Assembly: GCA_047495785.1 (NCBI GenBank)
Contig: JBLDXI010000019.1
Location: 2,852,001-2,916,000 of the forward strand
From: Lepidodermella squamata
Taxonomy: Eukaryota > Gastrotricha
Direction: 5' to 3'
Length of the DNA: 64,000 bases
Below the pieces are notes generated by a model. The model was not told the DNA's origin and searched no databases. It was given only the letters and a program-made list of their open reading frames with translations. Of this stretch, positions 34,201 through 45,721 are shown piece by piece. The first letter of the stretch is position 1, and each line of letters starts with the position of its first letter. The translations under genes and the position numbers were made by a program.

Positions 34201-37055
34201 ACAATCGGGCCGCCGTCGAATTTCCGACTACACTACGCAGAAAACGAACACAGAAAATGAACGTATGAAAACGAGGCTGGCTGTCGCAGGGGGCGTCCGC
34301 TCTCATCCGAACTCCGAACTTGCGCTAAAATTTTCAGCGGCCTCTGATATCTCCTTAAAAAAACCTTTTTGGGACAAAATTTGGCATATGCATTCCCTTA
34401 GAGCTGCTCTTTCAGTAATTGAAAGAAAAATAAAGGTTCTAAAATAGGTTTCGGCAGGACATTCACCTGAAATTCACCTGAAGATTATGTGGTGAGTTTG
34501 GACCCAAAAATGCAGTTTTCTAAAATTAGTTTGAGAAAATTGTGTTCATAATTTTTCTCAAAGTTCAGCCCATCACAATGAAATTTCGTTTGCAAATCAG
34601 CGGACAAAATAACTAGCTAATTACCAAATTTTATGAAAAATTTCGCTAAAAATATTTTTCAAAGTTCAAAATTCAGAAATTCAGAATTTTCGATGAATTT
34701 TCTTGAAATATCCTTGCAAATCTGTGGGAATTTACTCGATTTTACCTGCGGAGACGACGCCGTAGCAACTGCCGCAAGATTTTTGGTCATACGGCGCCAT
34801 GACAACGCCCTTCTCGACCCAGTCGAAATAGTTCGGCAGCCCATCGCAGCCATCAGAGCGCAACAGCGAGCCCTGGCGCTGGCGCTCACTCGGCGGCGGA
34901 GCAGCCAGGCCCAACGTGCCTCGCCTCGCATCCGGCTTCATGCCAGCAAATTTCGTGATACCCCTCGGGTGCTTCTCGAGACCGGCCTGGTACCGCTCGT
35001 TGTGAGCAACGATTCGCTGGTAATTGATCTCGAAAATGTCCTGCGCCTCTTCGTCTTCGAATTTCGCTATGTCTGGGAATTTTTCACAGTATTTCTTCCA
35101 TTCGACTTCGATGGAGTCGTAGATAGGAGCTTTTCGGAGCAAACGCCGGTTGCCTCGGGGCACCAGGCCGATTTCGGCCAGCGAGTCGAAGCCTTTGAAG
35201 TGGGCGTCGACTTCGGATGAGTTGAGGCCGAAATTGCACACGAGAACCTCGTCGATGTAACCGTAGAATGAGCCGAATTGCTGGTCTGACCCGATTGTTA
35301 GTGGTGTATGAGTCGTGGCAAGCCTTTGTTCTGTCCCCATAGTTGCTACTAGCTCCTAGAAAAATCAAGAAATAACGAACTTCAAACCAAAACTATATAA
35401 ATTTCCTTTAAAAATGTGAATTATTCGAAATTCGAATTTTTGAAATTAAAATAGTTTAAAATTAAAAACAAAATTGAAATTTTGAAAATCTCAAAATATT
35501 TAAAAAATTCTAAACATTTCGGAAACAATTGAAATTTTGAAAATTGGTTTTGATTGGTGTCGTAACTTTAAAATTTCGAGAACAAAATTTCAATTGTGAT
35601 TTCAATTTTTGAATTAATGATAAAAGTTATTCAAAATTGTTCTGCCTACATTATTGAGGTGGACGTAGGTCATACTCGCGTCGTGGACAACGCAGACCTG
35701 TTGAAAATCGGCGCCATTCGGTCCGATAATTTTGTTGACATCAACACTGATCGTCGAGTTCGATTTCGGATTTTTAAAGGCCAAGTTTGCTTCGACAGCA
35801 TCGCCAATTAGGGCTGCTATGATTATCGAAAATTCCGAGCCATCGGCGTCCTTGCTGTTCGAAACGAGGCCGCCGGTTGATGAGCAGGATGTCGTATTCG
35901 TTGGATCCAAACCGCATCTAAATTATGGCTTTGGTTACGCATCGTCAAGTATAGAAACGTTTACGGATAGGTACGAAAATGAACAATCGAAAATTTAAAT
36001 ATTTTCCAATATCATTTAAAATTATAAGAGAACTTCGAATTTTCTACTTGAAATTAAACATCTATTGAATTTAAAAAATGTTTGAATTTGAAATTTTTTA
36101 TTTGGAATTTAAAATTATTTTTAAATTTCAAAATTTCAAGAATTTCAAACCTGTAGAAAAAGCAGAAAGATGCCGAAGTTGCCATGTCGAAGTTTTTGAA
36201 CGCCGGAACTTCCAGCCAGCCTCCGAACGTTTTCAACGAACCGGAACCACGAGCTTTGTGCGCGAAACTGACTTCAGCCGCGCCGACAATCGACGTGGCA
36301 ACTTTTGCCGATGAAGAATCTCTAGCATCTTGGTCGAAATTCAAATACAGCGAACACTGCCTCGGCTGATTTAAATTGTGGTCAACAAAATCGGAACAGC
36401 TGCAGGTATCGAGGCGAAACGCCGAGCCAGGCGCGCATGGCTGAATTTTCGAATTGTCCGTGTTTTCTAGGTCAATTAATTTGAACTCATCGTGGTGATC
36501 TTCCACTGAGCCCAGGTAATTTCCATAAGAATCTCGGCATAGAGTTGAATTTATTTGAATCGGCGGCATTTGCGTGGTTGGCGGCGAGAATTTTCGATTA
36601 TTCACGCATGGCTGCGTGCAATTTTCGTCGGACTCGCATGAGCAGGTCTCAACCTGGAACCGGGTTCCATTCGGGCAGCAAAACGGGTAGCTGATCTCGT
36701 TAGCGCAGACGAAAAATGAATTGCAAGAAATTTTCGACCCGTAGCAGCCATGCGTGGCTGTGTCCTCGTTTCGACACGGGTCTGAGCAGGGCGAATCTGG
36801 GTTCTCAGGTACACACTGCAGGTGAAGGTCGTGCCAAAATAGGCCCTGGGCGCATTTTCTCAGGTACCCGATCGCATTAGTCTCGTTCAAATAAAAGCAT
36901 TGGTAATATTGGTGGCAGTCAAGCGGATCGGCGTATAAATCTAGCTGATTGCGGCGGTTTGAAATTGAGAAGCAAAATTTATTAGGATCAGGCGCTGTTC
37001 TAGCAATAGAAATTGCACTTGTTGCAGACAAAAGTAAAAAAATTGAAATAATCAT
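31262..37055 (-). CDS. secreted papain-family protease with chitin-binding and LamG modules
   Basis: Six exons (36151-37055, 35650-35917, 34746-35355, 33283-33400, 32797-33135, 31262-31682) join in frame to 886 residues. After a signal peptide (MIISIFLLLSATSA) come a six-Cys peritrophin-A (CBM14) module at about 25-95 and further Cys-rich chitin-binding-like repeats to about 235. A LamG/concanavalin-like module spans about 245-450 (GSFYGYIDEVLVCNFGLNSS), an I29 inhibitor prodomain about 480-545 and a C1A catalytic domain from about 569. The catalytic set is present: Gln and Cys in QKSCGSCYG (Tyr replaces the usual Trp), His in LNHAVFLVGFG and Asn in IRNSWGTNWG. The C-terminus is a Thr/Pro mucin-like tail. 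It probably binds chitin or a matrix outside the cell. Intron 3 (1345 bp) holds a foreign GC-rich insertion. Confidence 0.88.
32344..32536. mobile_element. TIR element (MITE), TACCGTATTTGTTCC family, copy 2
   Basis: A 193-bp element in the last intron of the protease gene. It starts TACCGTATTTGTTCCAATAC and ends in the inverted form ATTGGAAAAAATACGGTA, with an AGCCCGGCCTACTAAAATTT-like interior that matches, inverted, the right half of the copy at 588-1002. Confidence 0.6.
33590..34445. other. foreign-looking insertion in intron 3 of the chitin-binding protease gene
   Basis: This part of the 33401-34745 intron is clearly more GC-rich than the other introns and carries open frames on both strands (33656-33862 minus, 33991-34260 plus) with no recognisable domain. 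It is most likely a fragment of a transposable element. I could not find its ends. Confidence 0.4.
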
Positions 37056-37909
37056 TTGCTAGGGTTGATGAAATTGTGGGCGGAACGTGCGAGGATACGC
37101 TTCACTGATCCGGTCACGCGACAACAGGGCACCTGGTGTTTTCGATTGCGAAATCAAGCACGGGCGAGGAATTTTTTTCTATACGGCAAGACGGCACGTG
37201 CGCCGAGTGGTGTGATGTCTGAAGTTCTAGAAAAATAACCTTAATACGTTCTAAAAATCAAAATAATAAAAATCGGACAAAAATCGAATTCTTCAGAAAA
37301 ATCAGTATATACTCGAAACTTATTAAATTCGAACAATGAAAGCTTTTCTTATTTCCTGCAATTTATCAAGAATTTTTTTATTTCTGCCCGATTTCTAGCG
37401 ATTCGACATATCTTTTTGGTAACCTTGGACGGTGGTAAATTGCCGTCTCTCATTAGCATATTCAACAGCCTCATGAATGACAATATTCGCCCTTGAAATC
37501 GCGGACAAATTTCGTAGAAATTTCTTTTTGGATCTCCAGAAAAAATTAAATCCTTCGCAGTCGCATACCGAATTTGTTCCAATAGTAGCCTCAATTCAAT
37601 TCGCTGAAAATCGCCCGTATTCCTAATACATAATATAGCCCTGGTCGTCCGTTAAAAAAAAATTGTAAATGAAAGATTCACTAAAAAATATGTTTCGAAT
37701 TTTTCAAAAGTTCCGAGGTTCAAATTTAGATACCTGGTACTAGGAATCTTCGTACGGATTTCCTAGGTGACCCCGTATCAAAAAAATTATATAAATAATC
37801 ACATAATTTATTGTAAGTCAATCGCTGATAATCATGAATATATCGTCAAAATAAATTGCAGTCAAAAAGCTCGTCAAAATATGTTGCGGCAGTTTGCAAG
37901 AAATCCAGT
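37056..37909. other. intergenic between the two proteases
   Basis: No gene is seen. A single end of the TACCGTATTTGTTCC element family (as TACCGAATTTGTTCCAATAG) is at 37566. A minus-strand AATAAA at 37808-37813 lies about 100 bp after the stop of the downstream-listed protease and is its likely polyadenylation signal. Confidence 0.4.
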
Positions 37910-40140
37910 CTAATTTTCATTGTCGTAGTTGGCGCGCACAAATTTGCAACCGCGTTCGAATCCGCAAACTGAAATGCGAAAAATTGAACAGAAACAGTAA
38001 ATTTTCCAAAATTATGACTCACCATCTTTTCCCATCGCAATTTTACCATAACCGTTCTCGCCCCACCTTAAGAGGAGATGAAATTAATTATGAGAAACGA
38101 AAAAATGTAAACTAGAAATTAACTCACAGTTCTGACCAGTAGTTTTTAACTGAGACCAGAGATCGAAAAAAAAGAAAGTTATTGAACTCTTAAAATCAAA
38201 TTTGAAAAATTTACCTATCCAATAGCTTTCGCCTTTCGCAGTCTAAAAACAAATTAGAAAATCTGAAATTTCAAAAAACCTTTAAAATGCGTTACCTGGC
38301 CCCAGCCGATAAGTAGCAAAACCTTGTTTAAATTAAATTAGGTAACAATTGAAAATGTGATTATTCTCGTCTCACGTGATTTCGTTTATTTGGTGTGCAA
38401 TCGGAAGCGTTCGAAAATATGCCTGTTTTTATTTTGAAAAATTGAAATTAATTAATTAATTCAAAATTAAGAAATAATAGCATACCTGTAGTGTAGCCGA
38501 AAAATAGTCGACTGACGCTCATTTCGCAAGTAATCGGGCCGTATTTTCGCAAAAACTAAACCGAAATTGTTAAACAATATCAGCGAAATTCTAATGACGA
38601 CTCACGTTTTGAAGTTGCTCGGCGGTCGAAGCTCCGGTACGGGCCTGAATCGGAACCTTGCCAAAGTAAGGCTTTTCAAGCGAAACCGGCGTGTAAGGAT
38701 CGCAAGTATCCTGGCTGCACTGAGCCGTGTTGGCCGCAGCTCGGTACGCATAGCCCTCTTGATTGCAAATGTAGCTATACTCTCCGGCGTGCTGGTATAC
38801 CGCATAGGTGTAACCACTGACGCAGCCTTGAATCAAAATTTAGCAGAATTTCAGAGAATTTTTCTCGAGACAATGAGTTACCGCGATTGTTGCTGATGCA
38901 GTCCATAAATTGTTGTTCGGCAAAAATGACACGCTCGCCAGTGTTGATGCAATGAACCAATTCGATAGCCGCTAATTACAGTTGTTGCGAAAAATGCTCC
39001 GAAAATTACCTAAAATAACTCACCAACTCCAGCTAAAAAAAAAGAAAAAAATTAATGATTACAATCGCAACGATTTTGAATTTCAATTTTTTTTAATATT
39101 TTTTATATAAATCTATCGATTTATATAAAAAATTGGGCTAAGAGAATTCTTGAGGAAATAAAATTTCGAAAATGTTGAAATACCAAATGCCCAGCAGCTC
39201 GCACACTGGCCCTGGTCCTTGACGGGTGTCACGCAGTCAGGCTTCTCCACTTCCCAGTTGAAGGTCGGCTGATTGCCACGGAGCAGCGTGATTTCAGCCT
39301 CAGCAGGCATATCTACGACGTGTTCTTCATCGGGAAGCAACGGCGGCGGCAGGGCCAAAGTGCCAGCGAATCGATTCAGGTCGACCTTGTAGCTGCAATT
39401 TAAACCAGGTCACGTTAACATCACGCAACAAGAAAGTAATAATGGGGAAGGCAAACGTTTTATTGCGCCAGCCACTTTTTATATAGGTCAAAAATTTTAG
39501 CCATCAGAAATTAAATGACTTTTGCATAGTGAAAAACAATAAAACAAATAAATTCAATTTAGAAATTGAAAAAGGCTTTGAAGTGAATTTGATAATTTGA
39601 TAGTTTTCGGCGAATGAGGTTGAATTGATTACCTGACTTTACCGGCGCTGTATGCAGCATTCGTTTCCCGGACAAGTTTGAAATTTTCAGAGAATGCCTT
39701 CAGCATAGCGTCGCATTCTGGAGTGCCACGGCGGCACTTCTTGTCGTGCCTTGCGAGCCAAACGCGGAAAGCTTTTTCGGCCTCGGTATCCAAAACAATC
39801 GGACCCTTGAAAAATAATAAAATAAATCAGCTTCGATTAACAAAATTTCCATCGCAATATTACTAAGTAAAATTAAAAAAGCTATCGGAATTTGGAGAAA
39901 ATGCAGAAATTTCAGATTTAAAATTTGAAAAATAAAAGTTTAAAATTTATCTTAAATTTCATTTTTTCTAGTTTTCTGCTGCGAACTTGGAATACTAACT
40001 TTTGGCTTGTTGTCTTCAACAGGAGCCACTTTCTCCACCTCTTCGTCGCCTTCGCCCAAGATCTCATCCCCTTCCTCCTCCTCCTCTTCTTCATCTTGAT
40101 TTTCGCCGCCTTTACCGGTGCTCAACAGGACGACCTGCAT
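37910..40140 (-). CDS. papain-family (C1A) cysteine protease with I29 prodomain
   Basis: Thirteen exons (40000-40140, 39633-39805, 39184-39392, 39024-39032, 38882-38971, 38606-38826, 38486-38555, 38376-38422, 38296-38322, 38215-38242, 38128-38149, 38023-38066, 37910-37968) join in frame to 379 residues. An acidic Glu-rich start (about 1-47) precedes an I29 inhibitor prodomain (about 50-125). The catalytic residues are Gln/Cys in KDQGQCASCWAF (Cys about 171), His320 at the end of exon 8 and Asn about 341 in VKNYWSELWGENGY. The 9-nt exon supplies three residues just after CWAF and is required by the family alignment. The first exon gives no signal peptide; it may instead be spliced at 40133 (gcag-GTCGTCC) to the upstream Thr-rich gene, whose signal peptide this protease would then share. 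Confidence 0.8.
39024..39032 (-). other. 9-nt microexon of the C1A protease
   Basis: Between a tttttttttag acceptor and a GTGAGT donor lie only nine bases, CTGGAGTTG. Including them keeps the frame (phase 1 on both sides) and yields CWAF-AGV-AAIELVH, which matches the helix after the catalytic Cys in papain-like enzymes. Skipping them keeps the frame but removes three helix residues. Confidence 0.75.
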
Positions 40141-40445
40141 TTTCCGTAAGGAAAGATTGAAACAAAAAAAACACCGTTATTCAATACCACATCGCAAATT
40201 TTATTTTATCTCTTAACTTTTTAAATTTAAGAAAAAAGTGACAGATAGCGAGAAAAAGAGGCAATGGTGTTTCATAGAAATAAAGAAAAATGCGATAAAA
40301 GAAATATTCGCATTTTTCTATGATATCATATTGAGCAGATTTTTTGATATGATGAGGACAAGAGATGATGATTCAGGGTCACAGATAATAAATATTAGAC
40401 AAAAAATGTTCGAGTTTTGAGAGCCCTATCTACATAGCGTTACGT

Positions 40446-42553
40446 CTACATGAAAAGCTCCTCGAGCTCTTCGCCTTCTTCTACCTCTTCGTGAGCGGCG
40501 CCTTGCTCCGCCGGCGCCTCAGTCGTTGTCGCTTGCGTTGTCGCGTCGTTCACGTCGCCTTCCTCGACCTGCTCGTCGTCGGGCACGTCCGCATCGGGCT
40601 GTGGCGCCTGGGTCGTTGGCGCTGCGGGCGTCGTAGTCGCGGCGGCCGTGGTTGTAGTCGGACGGCGCGTCCTCTTCGAGCACTTTTTACGAGTTGTCGT
40701 CGCGGGCTGACGAATTGAAGAAGAAAGGAAAAATAGTTGAAAGTTGAAATTTAATTTTAAGATAGACTAATATAAATTTTCGAAATTTAGAAAAATTTTA
40801 AAATTTAATTTAAAATTTAATTTAAAATTTAAACTTCCGTCTTGAATTTTTCGAATCTACCATCTACTTCGGATGTCTCATTTTCAATCGATTTTATACT
40901 TGATGATTTTTTTATGTAAAACCTGCCGTGAAATTTTAAAACGACGTCAAGGTCATTATTCTCCATGCACAATTTAATTTGGGATTGTTCATCCTTGCGT
41001 CGGTTCCCAGTGAAATTTGGTTCCCATGAAAATTAAAAAAATCGCCACAGCTGGTTTGGCTCGTCATTTTGATAATTTTGTTGACCGACGAAACTTAGCG
41101 CGAGACTTACCGTTGTAACGTCAGGCAGCGCTGTAGTCGCCTTGGTGGTCGTCTTCGTGCGGCACTTTTTCTTTGTCGTCGGTTGAGGCTTTAATGGCGA
41201 AAAATCGAAAAGTCTAAAATTCAACCACAAATAAAACAGCCAAAAAACCAACCGTGGTGACGTCAGGTAGAGCAGTTGTAGTCACCGTCGTAGTCTTTGT
41301 ACGGCACTTTTTCTTCGTGGTCGGTTGAGGCTAACAAATCGAAATTAAAAAAAAATTAAAAAAAAAATTAAAAATAGGAAAAAAACCCAACCGTAGTGAC
41401 ATCAGGCAGTGCTGTCGTCGTCGTCGTCGTTTTGGATCGGCAACGTTTCTTTGTCGTCGGCTGGGGCTGTTGAATAAAAAAATGAAAATAAATCCGATAC
41501 AAAGCCGGGTGATAAATAAAACCGTGGTGATATCCGGCAGAGTTGTTGCGACAGTTGTTGTCGTAGTCTTGCGGCACCTCTTCTTCGTTGTTGTAGTTGT
41601 CGGTTCAGGCTGAGAAAATAAAATTCATATTAACCGGTAAAGTTTAAAAAATTCCGAATTTAAAAAATGCCCGGAAACCAAAATAATTATATGGAAAAAC
41701 TCGTTTTGAATGAAGCTTAATTTTTTTTAAATTTAATTTCCAAAATTTTCAAAATTCAATAAATGAACTAGTACCACTACAAAATTCCTAGATTCCCCAA
41801 TCTTAAATTTTGCTTGAAAAATTACCGTTGTAACGTCAGGTAGAGTAGTTGTTGGCACGGTAGTAGTGGTCTATGAAAATTTAACAAACAAATAGAAATT
41901 CTAAAACGAAGTCTCCTCTATTATTGCTCACCGTAGTTCTTACACATTTTTTCGTGGTCGTTCGAACGCAAGCCTTCTTGGTCTACAAAACAATTTGAAA
42001 ATCAGAGAAAATCTTGAAGATTCAGCAGAAAATTACCGTTGTTGCTTTGCATTGTTTAGCAGTCTATATAAAATAAGGAATAATTGTAAAAAAAACATTC
42101 CGAAATTTGAAGAAAAGCTCACCGTGAGCTTGGTCAACAAATCGCCCTGGGTCGTGTGCTTGCATCGATGAGGCCACTTTTTCCGGCGGAAGAAGGTGGG
42201 CTAAAATTTGAAAACAAAAATATTCAATAAATAATAAATAATGTTACGATTCAACTGGACAACAAGAATAAATTTGATGCTGAATTTGAAAAGAATAAAT
42301 AAAAATTACTCGGTGAGCATATCGCTTGGGCTGGTCACTGGACTGTAAAAACAATAATAATTAAGGTCTCTCGATTGATAGATAGTAGATTCGAGAGCCT
42401 TACATCGTTGTCGCTGTCGACGCTCGCAGTCGATTCTTCGGTATCGTCGTCGTCATTCCAGCTATCTTGCCGAATTCGCCGAGCTCGCCCGGCCTCGGTG
42501 AAGTGAATCAGCGCAAAACAGGCCAAGGCAATTAATGCCAGAGTCAGCTTCAT
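40446..42553 (-). CDS. secreted Thr/Lys/Cys-rich repeat protein (possibly the N-terminal half of the protease gene)
   Basis: Eleven exons, all phase 0 (42404-42553, 42310-42342, 42123-42200, 42037-42063, 41932-41982, 41826-41870, 41523-41609, 41392-41466, 41253-41330, 41111-41188, 40446-40706), give 320 residues. It begins with a clear signal peptide (MKLTLALIALACFALIHFTEA) and an acidic Asp/Glu stretch. Exons 7-10 are duplicates of one unit, PQPTTKKKCRTKTTT...ALPDVTT, each ending at TT. The last exon ends in an acidic EEVEEGEELEELFM and a stop. If the final exon is instead spliced at HEE-gtagaag to 40133, it fuses to the C1A protease. A possible polyadenylation AATAAA at 40200-40205 favours two genes. 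Thr-rich stretches suggest heavy O-glycosylation; no known domain. Confidence 0.7.
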
Positions 42554-42584
42554 ATTTCCTACAAAAATTAATGTCCCAGTTGCC

Positions 42585-42592
42585 TATTTATA
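42585..42592 (-). promoter_or_regulatory. possible TATA box of the Thr/Lys/Cys-rich gene
   Basis: TATAAATA on the minus strand, about 32 bp upstream of the start codon. This would leave a very short 5' UTR. The TTTTTGTAG just before GAAATATG could alternatively be a splice or trans-splice acceptor. Confidence 0.35.
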
Positions 42593-43301
42593 ATTGACAG
42601 CCTAAATTCCCTAAAACATCATAGAAAATTCAGCGTGACTGGAAAAATAGTTGAAAAATTGTTAAAAATTTACCGGCTGTAATGATTGGAGATTTCAACG
42701 GTGTTTTGAAAATGAAAAACAAAATAGGCGATGAGGCGATGAATCGCGCGCGGTCGTAGACCTGATGGCGCTTGGCCGATCATGAAACAATCGTTATGGG
42801 CACGTGCGCGGAAAAGCTGTTGATGGTTGGACAGGTCGCGCGCCCGTTAAATCGCGCCCTTTGTTATTGCCCGTGTGATTTCAATTTTATGAATGGTGTT
42901 TTTCAAAAAAATTCTACGCTATAATTTTGAAGTATTTTTTTAACGCAATCAACGTTTAAACCCGGAAACCAAAACACCGAACGTTACCGTTTACCGTATT
43001 ATATCCGATCTATAAAAATTGATTGAATATTATTTCCACTGGCAGCTCGTCCGCGGCGATTAGAAAATGGTCAACTCATGATTTTCCGATTATTCGGCGA
43101 TTGAATAATATGGGGTGATTATTCCTAAAATCTGATGACCCCAGCAAAATTATTGCCCCGTGGGTAATTTTCAAAGGCACTGTGTTCAGCGTAAAAATTA
43201 GGGTAGATTAGTTTCATCATCATCTCGAGCTGCTCGCTCACCTGGGCTACCTATTCAAAACTGTCCTCATTTTGGACAAACTCTACTTGGAAAAAATTCA
43301 A
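42593..43301. other. intergenic, nothing recognised
   Basis: No gene, repeat or RNA is supported between the secreted repeat protein and the foldback element. Confidence 0.4.
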
Positions 43302-44230
43302 CAATTTTTTGGATAGCTCTTTTTTCTGCAGCAGATTTCTTTTTTCAGCAGCAGAATACTTTTTTCTGCAGCAGATACTTTTCCCAGCAGCAGATACTTT
43401 TTTCAGCAGCAGGTTATACTTTTTTCAGCAGCAAATTTCAAAATATCGATTTTCATTAAAAAAATGTAACCATTTTGATAGACACGATTTCCTGAGTTCA
43501 AATATGTATACATATTTCGTTATAAGCAGCAACCGCGCCTAAAATGATTTATTTCCATATACTCGTCATTACTCTTATTAGATTTAACATCAGAGAATGG
43601 AAAGTCAGTTAATTCAGTCTGTTCTATCAAGAAAAATTCAGCGGCCTAGGGCCATGTAGTGTGCACCCGTGTAAAACAAGGATATAGTCCCTATTCGCCT
43701 TGACGAACGTCTACGGCGTTAAAATCATCGTCTTTACTGAAAACAGCAAGATTGAAATCTTTGAAATCAAGATTGAAACGCCGTAGACGTTCGTCAAGGC
43801 GAATAGGGCCTCATTACCTGCCCAATAGCCTGGGCGCCTCAGTTTCTGTACTGCAATAGAATCGTTCTTGGTGTAACCACGCCCAGGAGACTCCTTCTCA
43901 GCAACACCGGCCATAAACGGCATCAAATCATCTTCATTTGCCATCATCCACTCCACTACTTGCTGCCGCATAGTGATATGATCCTCCTGCGAGCCATTCA
44001 TCAAAAGGGCAAACGCCCGAAGTGCGCAGTTATGTATATGTATACATATTTGAACTCAGGAAATCGTGTCTATCAAAATGGTTACATTTTTTTAATGAAA
44101 ATCGATATTTTGAAATTTGCTGCTGAAAAAAGTATAACCTGCTGCTGAAAAAAGTATCTGCTGCTGGGAAAAGTATCTGCTGCAGAAAAAAGTATTCTGC
44201 TGCTGAAAAAAGGTTTCTTCAATTTTTTGG
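43302..44230. mobile_element. foldback element carrying OTU-domain debris
   Basis: Arms of about 200 bp (about 43320-43517 and 44036-44212) are near-perfect inverted repeats built from TTTTTTCAGCAGCAGATAC-like units and a unique part ending AATATGTATACATATTT. The undecamer CAATTTTTTGG flanks the element in direct orientation (43302-43312 and 44220-44230), consistent with a 9-11 bp MULE-type or foldback target duplication. The centre holds part of an OTU-like protease frame and a second, shorter inverted repeat at 43690-43723 and 43778-43811. Confidence 0.65.
43735..44036 (-). pseudogene. OTU-like cysteine protease fragment in the foldback element
   Basis: The minus-strand frame contains NCALRAFALLMNGSQEDH, which matches the catalytic-Cys helix of OTU deubiquitinases (x-N-C-L-F-R-A-L/F ... 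G...H), then MRQQVVEWM and PGYWAGNEALFALTNVYGV, the W-G...A-L...V strand region. Downstream the frame diverges. The true continuation, FALTNVYGVKIIVFTENS, is present on the opposite strand at 43695-43749. The domain is thus split by an inversion and cannot be made as one protein. OTU domains are common cargo of animal transposons. Confidence 0.6.
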
Positions 44231-44774
44231 CGACATTAAGAGCCCTCGTAAAAACCAAAATAATGCGGCCAGTGCCAGCCATCTTATTAGACAGGAATAA
44301 TAATTAGTATTAAGTTAATTTGACAGTTGAGCTATTTAGGATTTACAAAGCTTGAGTTTAATTTGCAACAAATAATATCCCAATATTTCATATTTTAAAT
44401 CTTTGCAATTGTTAGGGATTTAATTTAAGTTTTATTAAGCCCTGGCTGCTAAGGTATCAGAAATTGAAACCTCAAGATTCATGATTCATCCAAAGTATTC
44501 TAATATCATTAAATCCGGGAACCGTTTGCTCGGGTTACTTACGTCGACCCGTTGTATCGATTCATCCACGCCAAAATCAACTAGGATTTAATGACTGCAA
44601 CTAGGACTGCAAGATTTCAGTTCACGAAACCATTTTCCCCCGTAAATTTTGCGAACAACACCGTAAAATTCGATCGGCGGAAAATCGCAGAAAAATCGGT
44701 CGTAAAAAGCGAAAATTGGAGAATTTTTATGACTCACTTTTGAGGTTTTTTAGTCCAATATTTTAAACCACGCG

Positions 44775-45721
44775 CGCACTTGAAAACAAGTCGATCAGTT
44801 ATCTATCGTCAGTAAATTCTGGTTTATATTAGGCCGCCTTCAATAGAGACGCCCCACATCAAATGGTCACCCATTTTTACTCCTTATAAGGATCGACAAC
44901 ATTTATCAGCTTTTCACCATTTACGGCATTCTTCTTTTGAATATGACTTCCCTTTTAGCAGTTTCTCATCATAATTATAACATTTTTGATTATTTAATTG
45001 CCTAATACTGTTCTAGATGTGCCAGTCATACCAAAATCACAAATATTCCTATCCTCAAAGGCAGAATTTGGACTCTGGAACACAACGAGGTCGAAATTTG
45101 GGATGATATTGATATCTTGGTTGAAAAATTAGAACTTTGAGTTTTGATTCCACGGGAAAAAAATGTTTCCATTCTTGAAAGTTCTTTGGTTTACGCCTGG
45201 AGGCCGCTGTAATTACGCGTGCTCACAAAAAATGTTCTCGAAATTATTTCTCAATTTTTGCTCATTTCCTAAAAGATGGCTTGACCCAAATTCAGACTGG
45301 CAAATAAACACGGCTATATATTGCAGATCGTTATTACTTCCCTTTAAATTTGTCTATCTTTCGACGCTGAATAGAAGAAATGAAGAATAAAATCTCTCCA
45401 TCTGAGCCAATTTGCTTCCAATTCACCCGGATTTTTTAATTTTCAGCAAAATTCACGATAAAATAAAGCCAACGCTGATTTATTGCGACATGGTATTACA
45501 ACAAATTTATCAAGCGAGGTGACGCGTTATTGGAATTCGATATATTCATCTACTATTACCACAAGCTCAAACATCCGATGTGCACTAGGCAGAATAGTAA
45601 ATATAGAGGCAGCAAAAAAGCGTAACTGAAAATTCCCACTCACCATAACTCGATAGTATTGCGGTGTATTTTAGACATTTTACTGAAGAAATTTTAGCCT
45701 AACAAAATTCGGACTCCTAAC
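44775..45721 (+). repeat. 5' flank of NB-ARC gene N1, duplicated at 51275-52452
   Basis: Blocks such as CAGTTATC...ATTCTGGTTT, TTTACGGCATTC and the ATTCAGAC(T/A)GGCAAATAAACACGG stretch (about 45285-45310 and 51982-52006) recur in the same order before both NB-ARC genes. The flank therefore belongs to the duplicated unit and probably holds the shared promoter. Confidence 0.75.
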
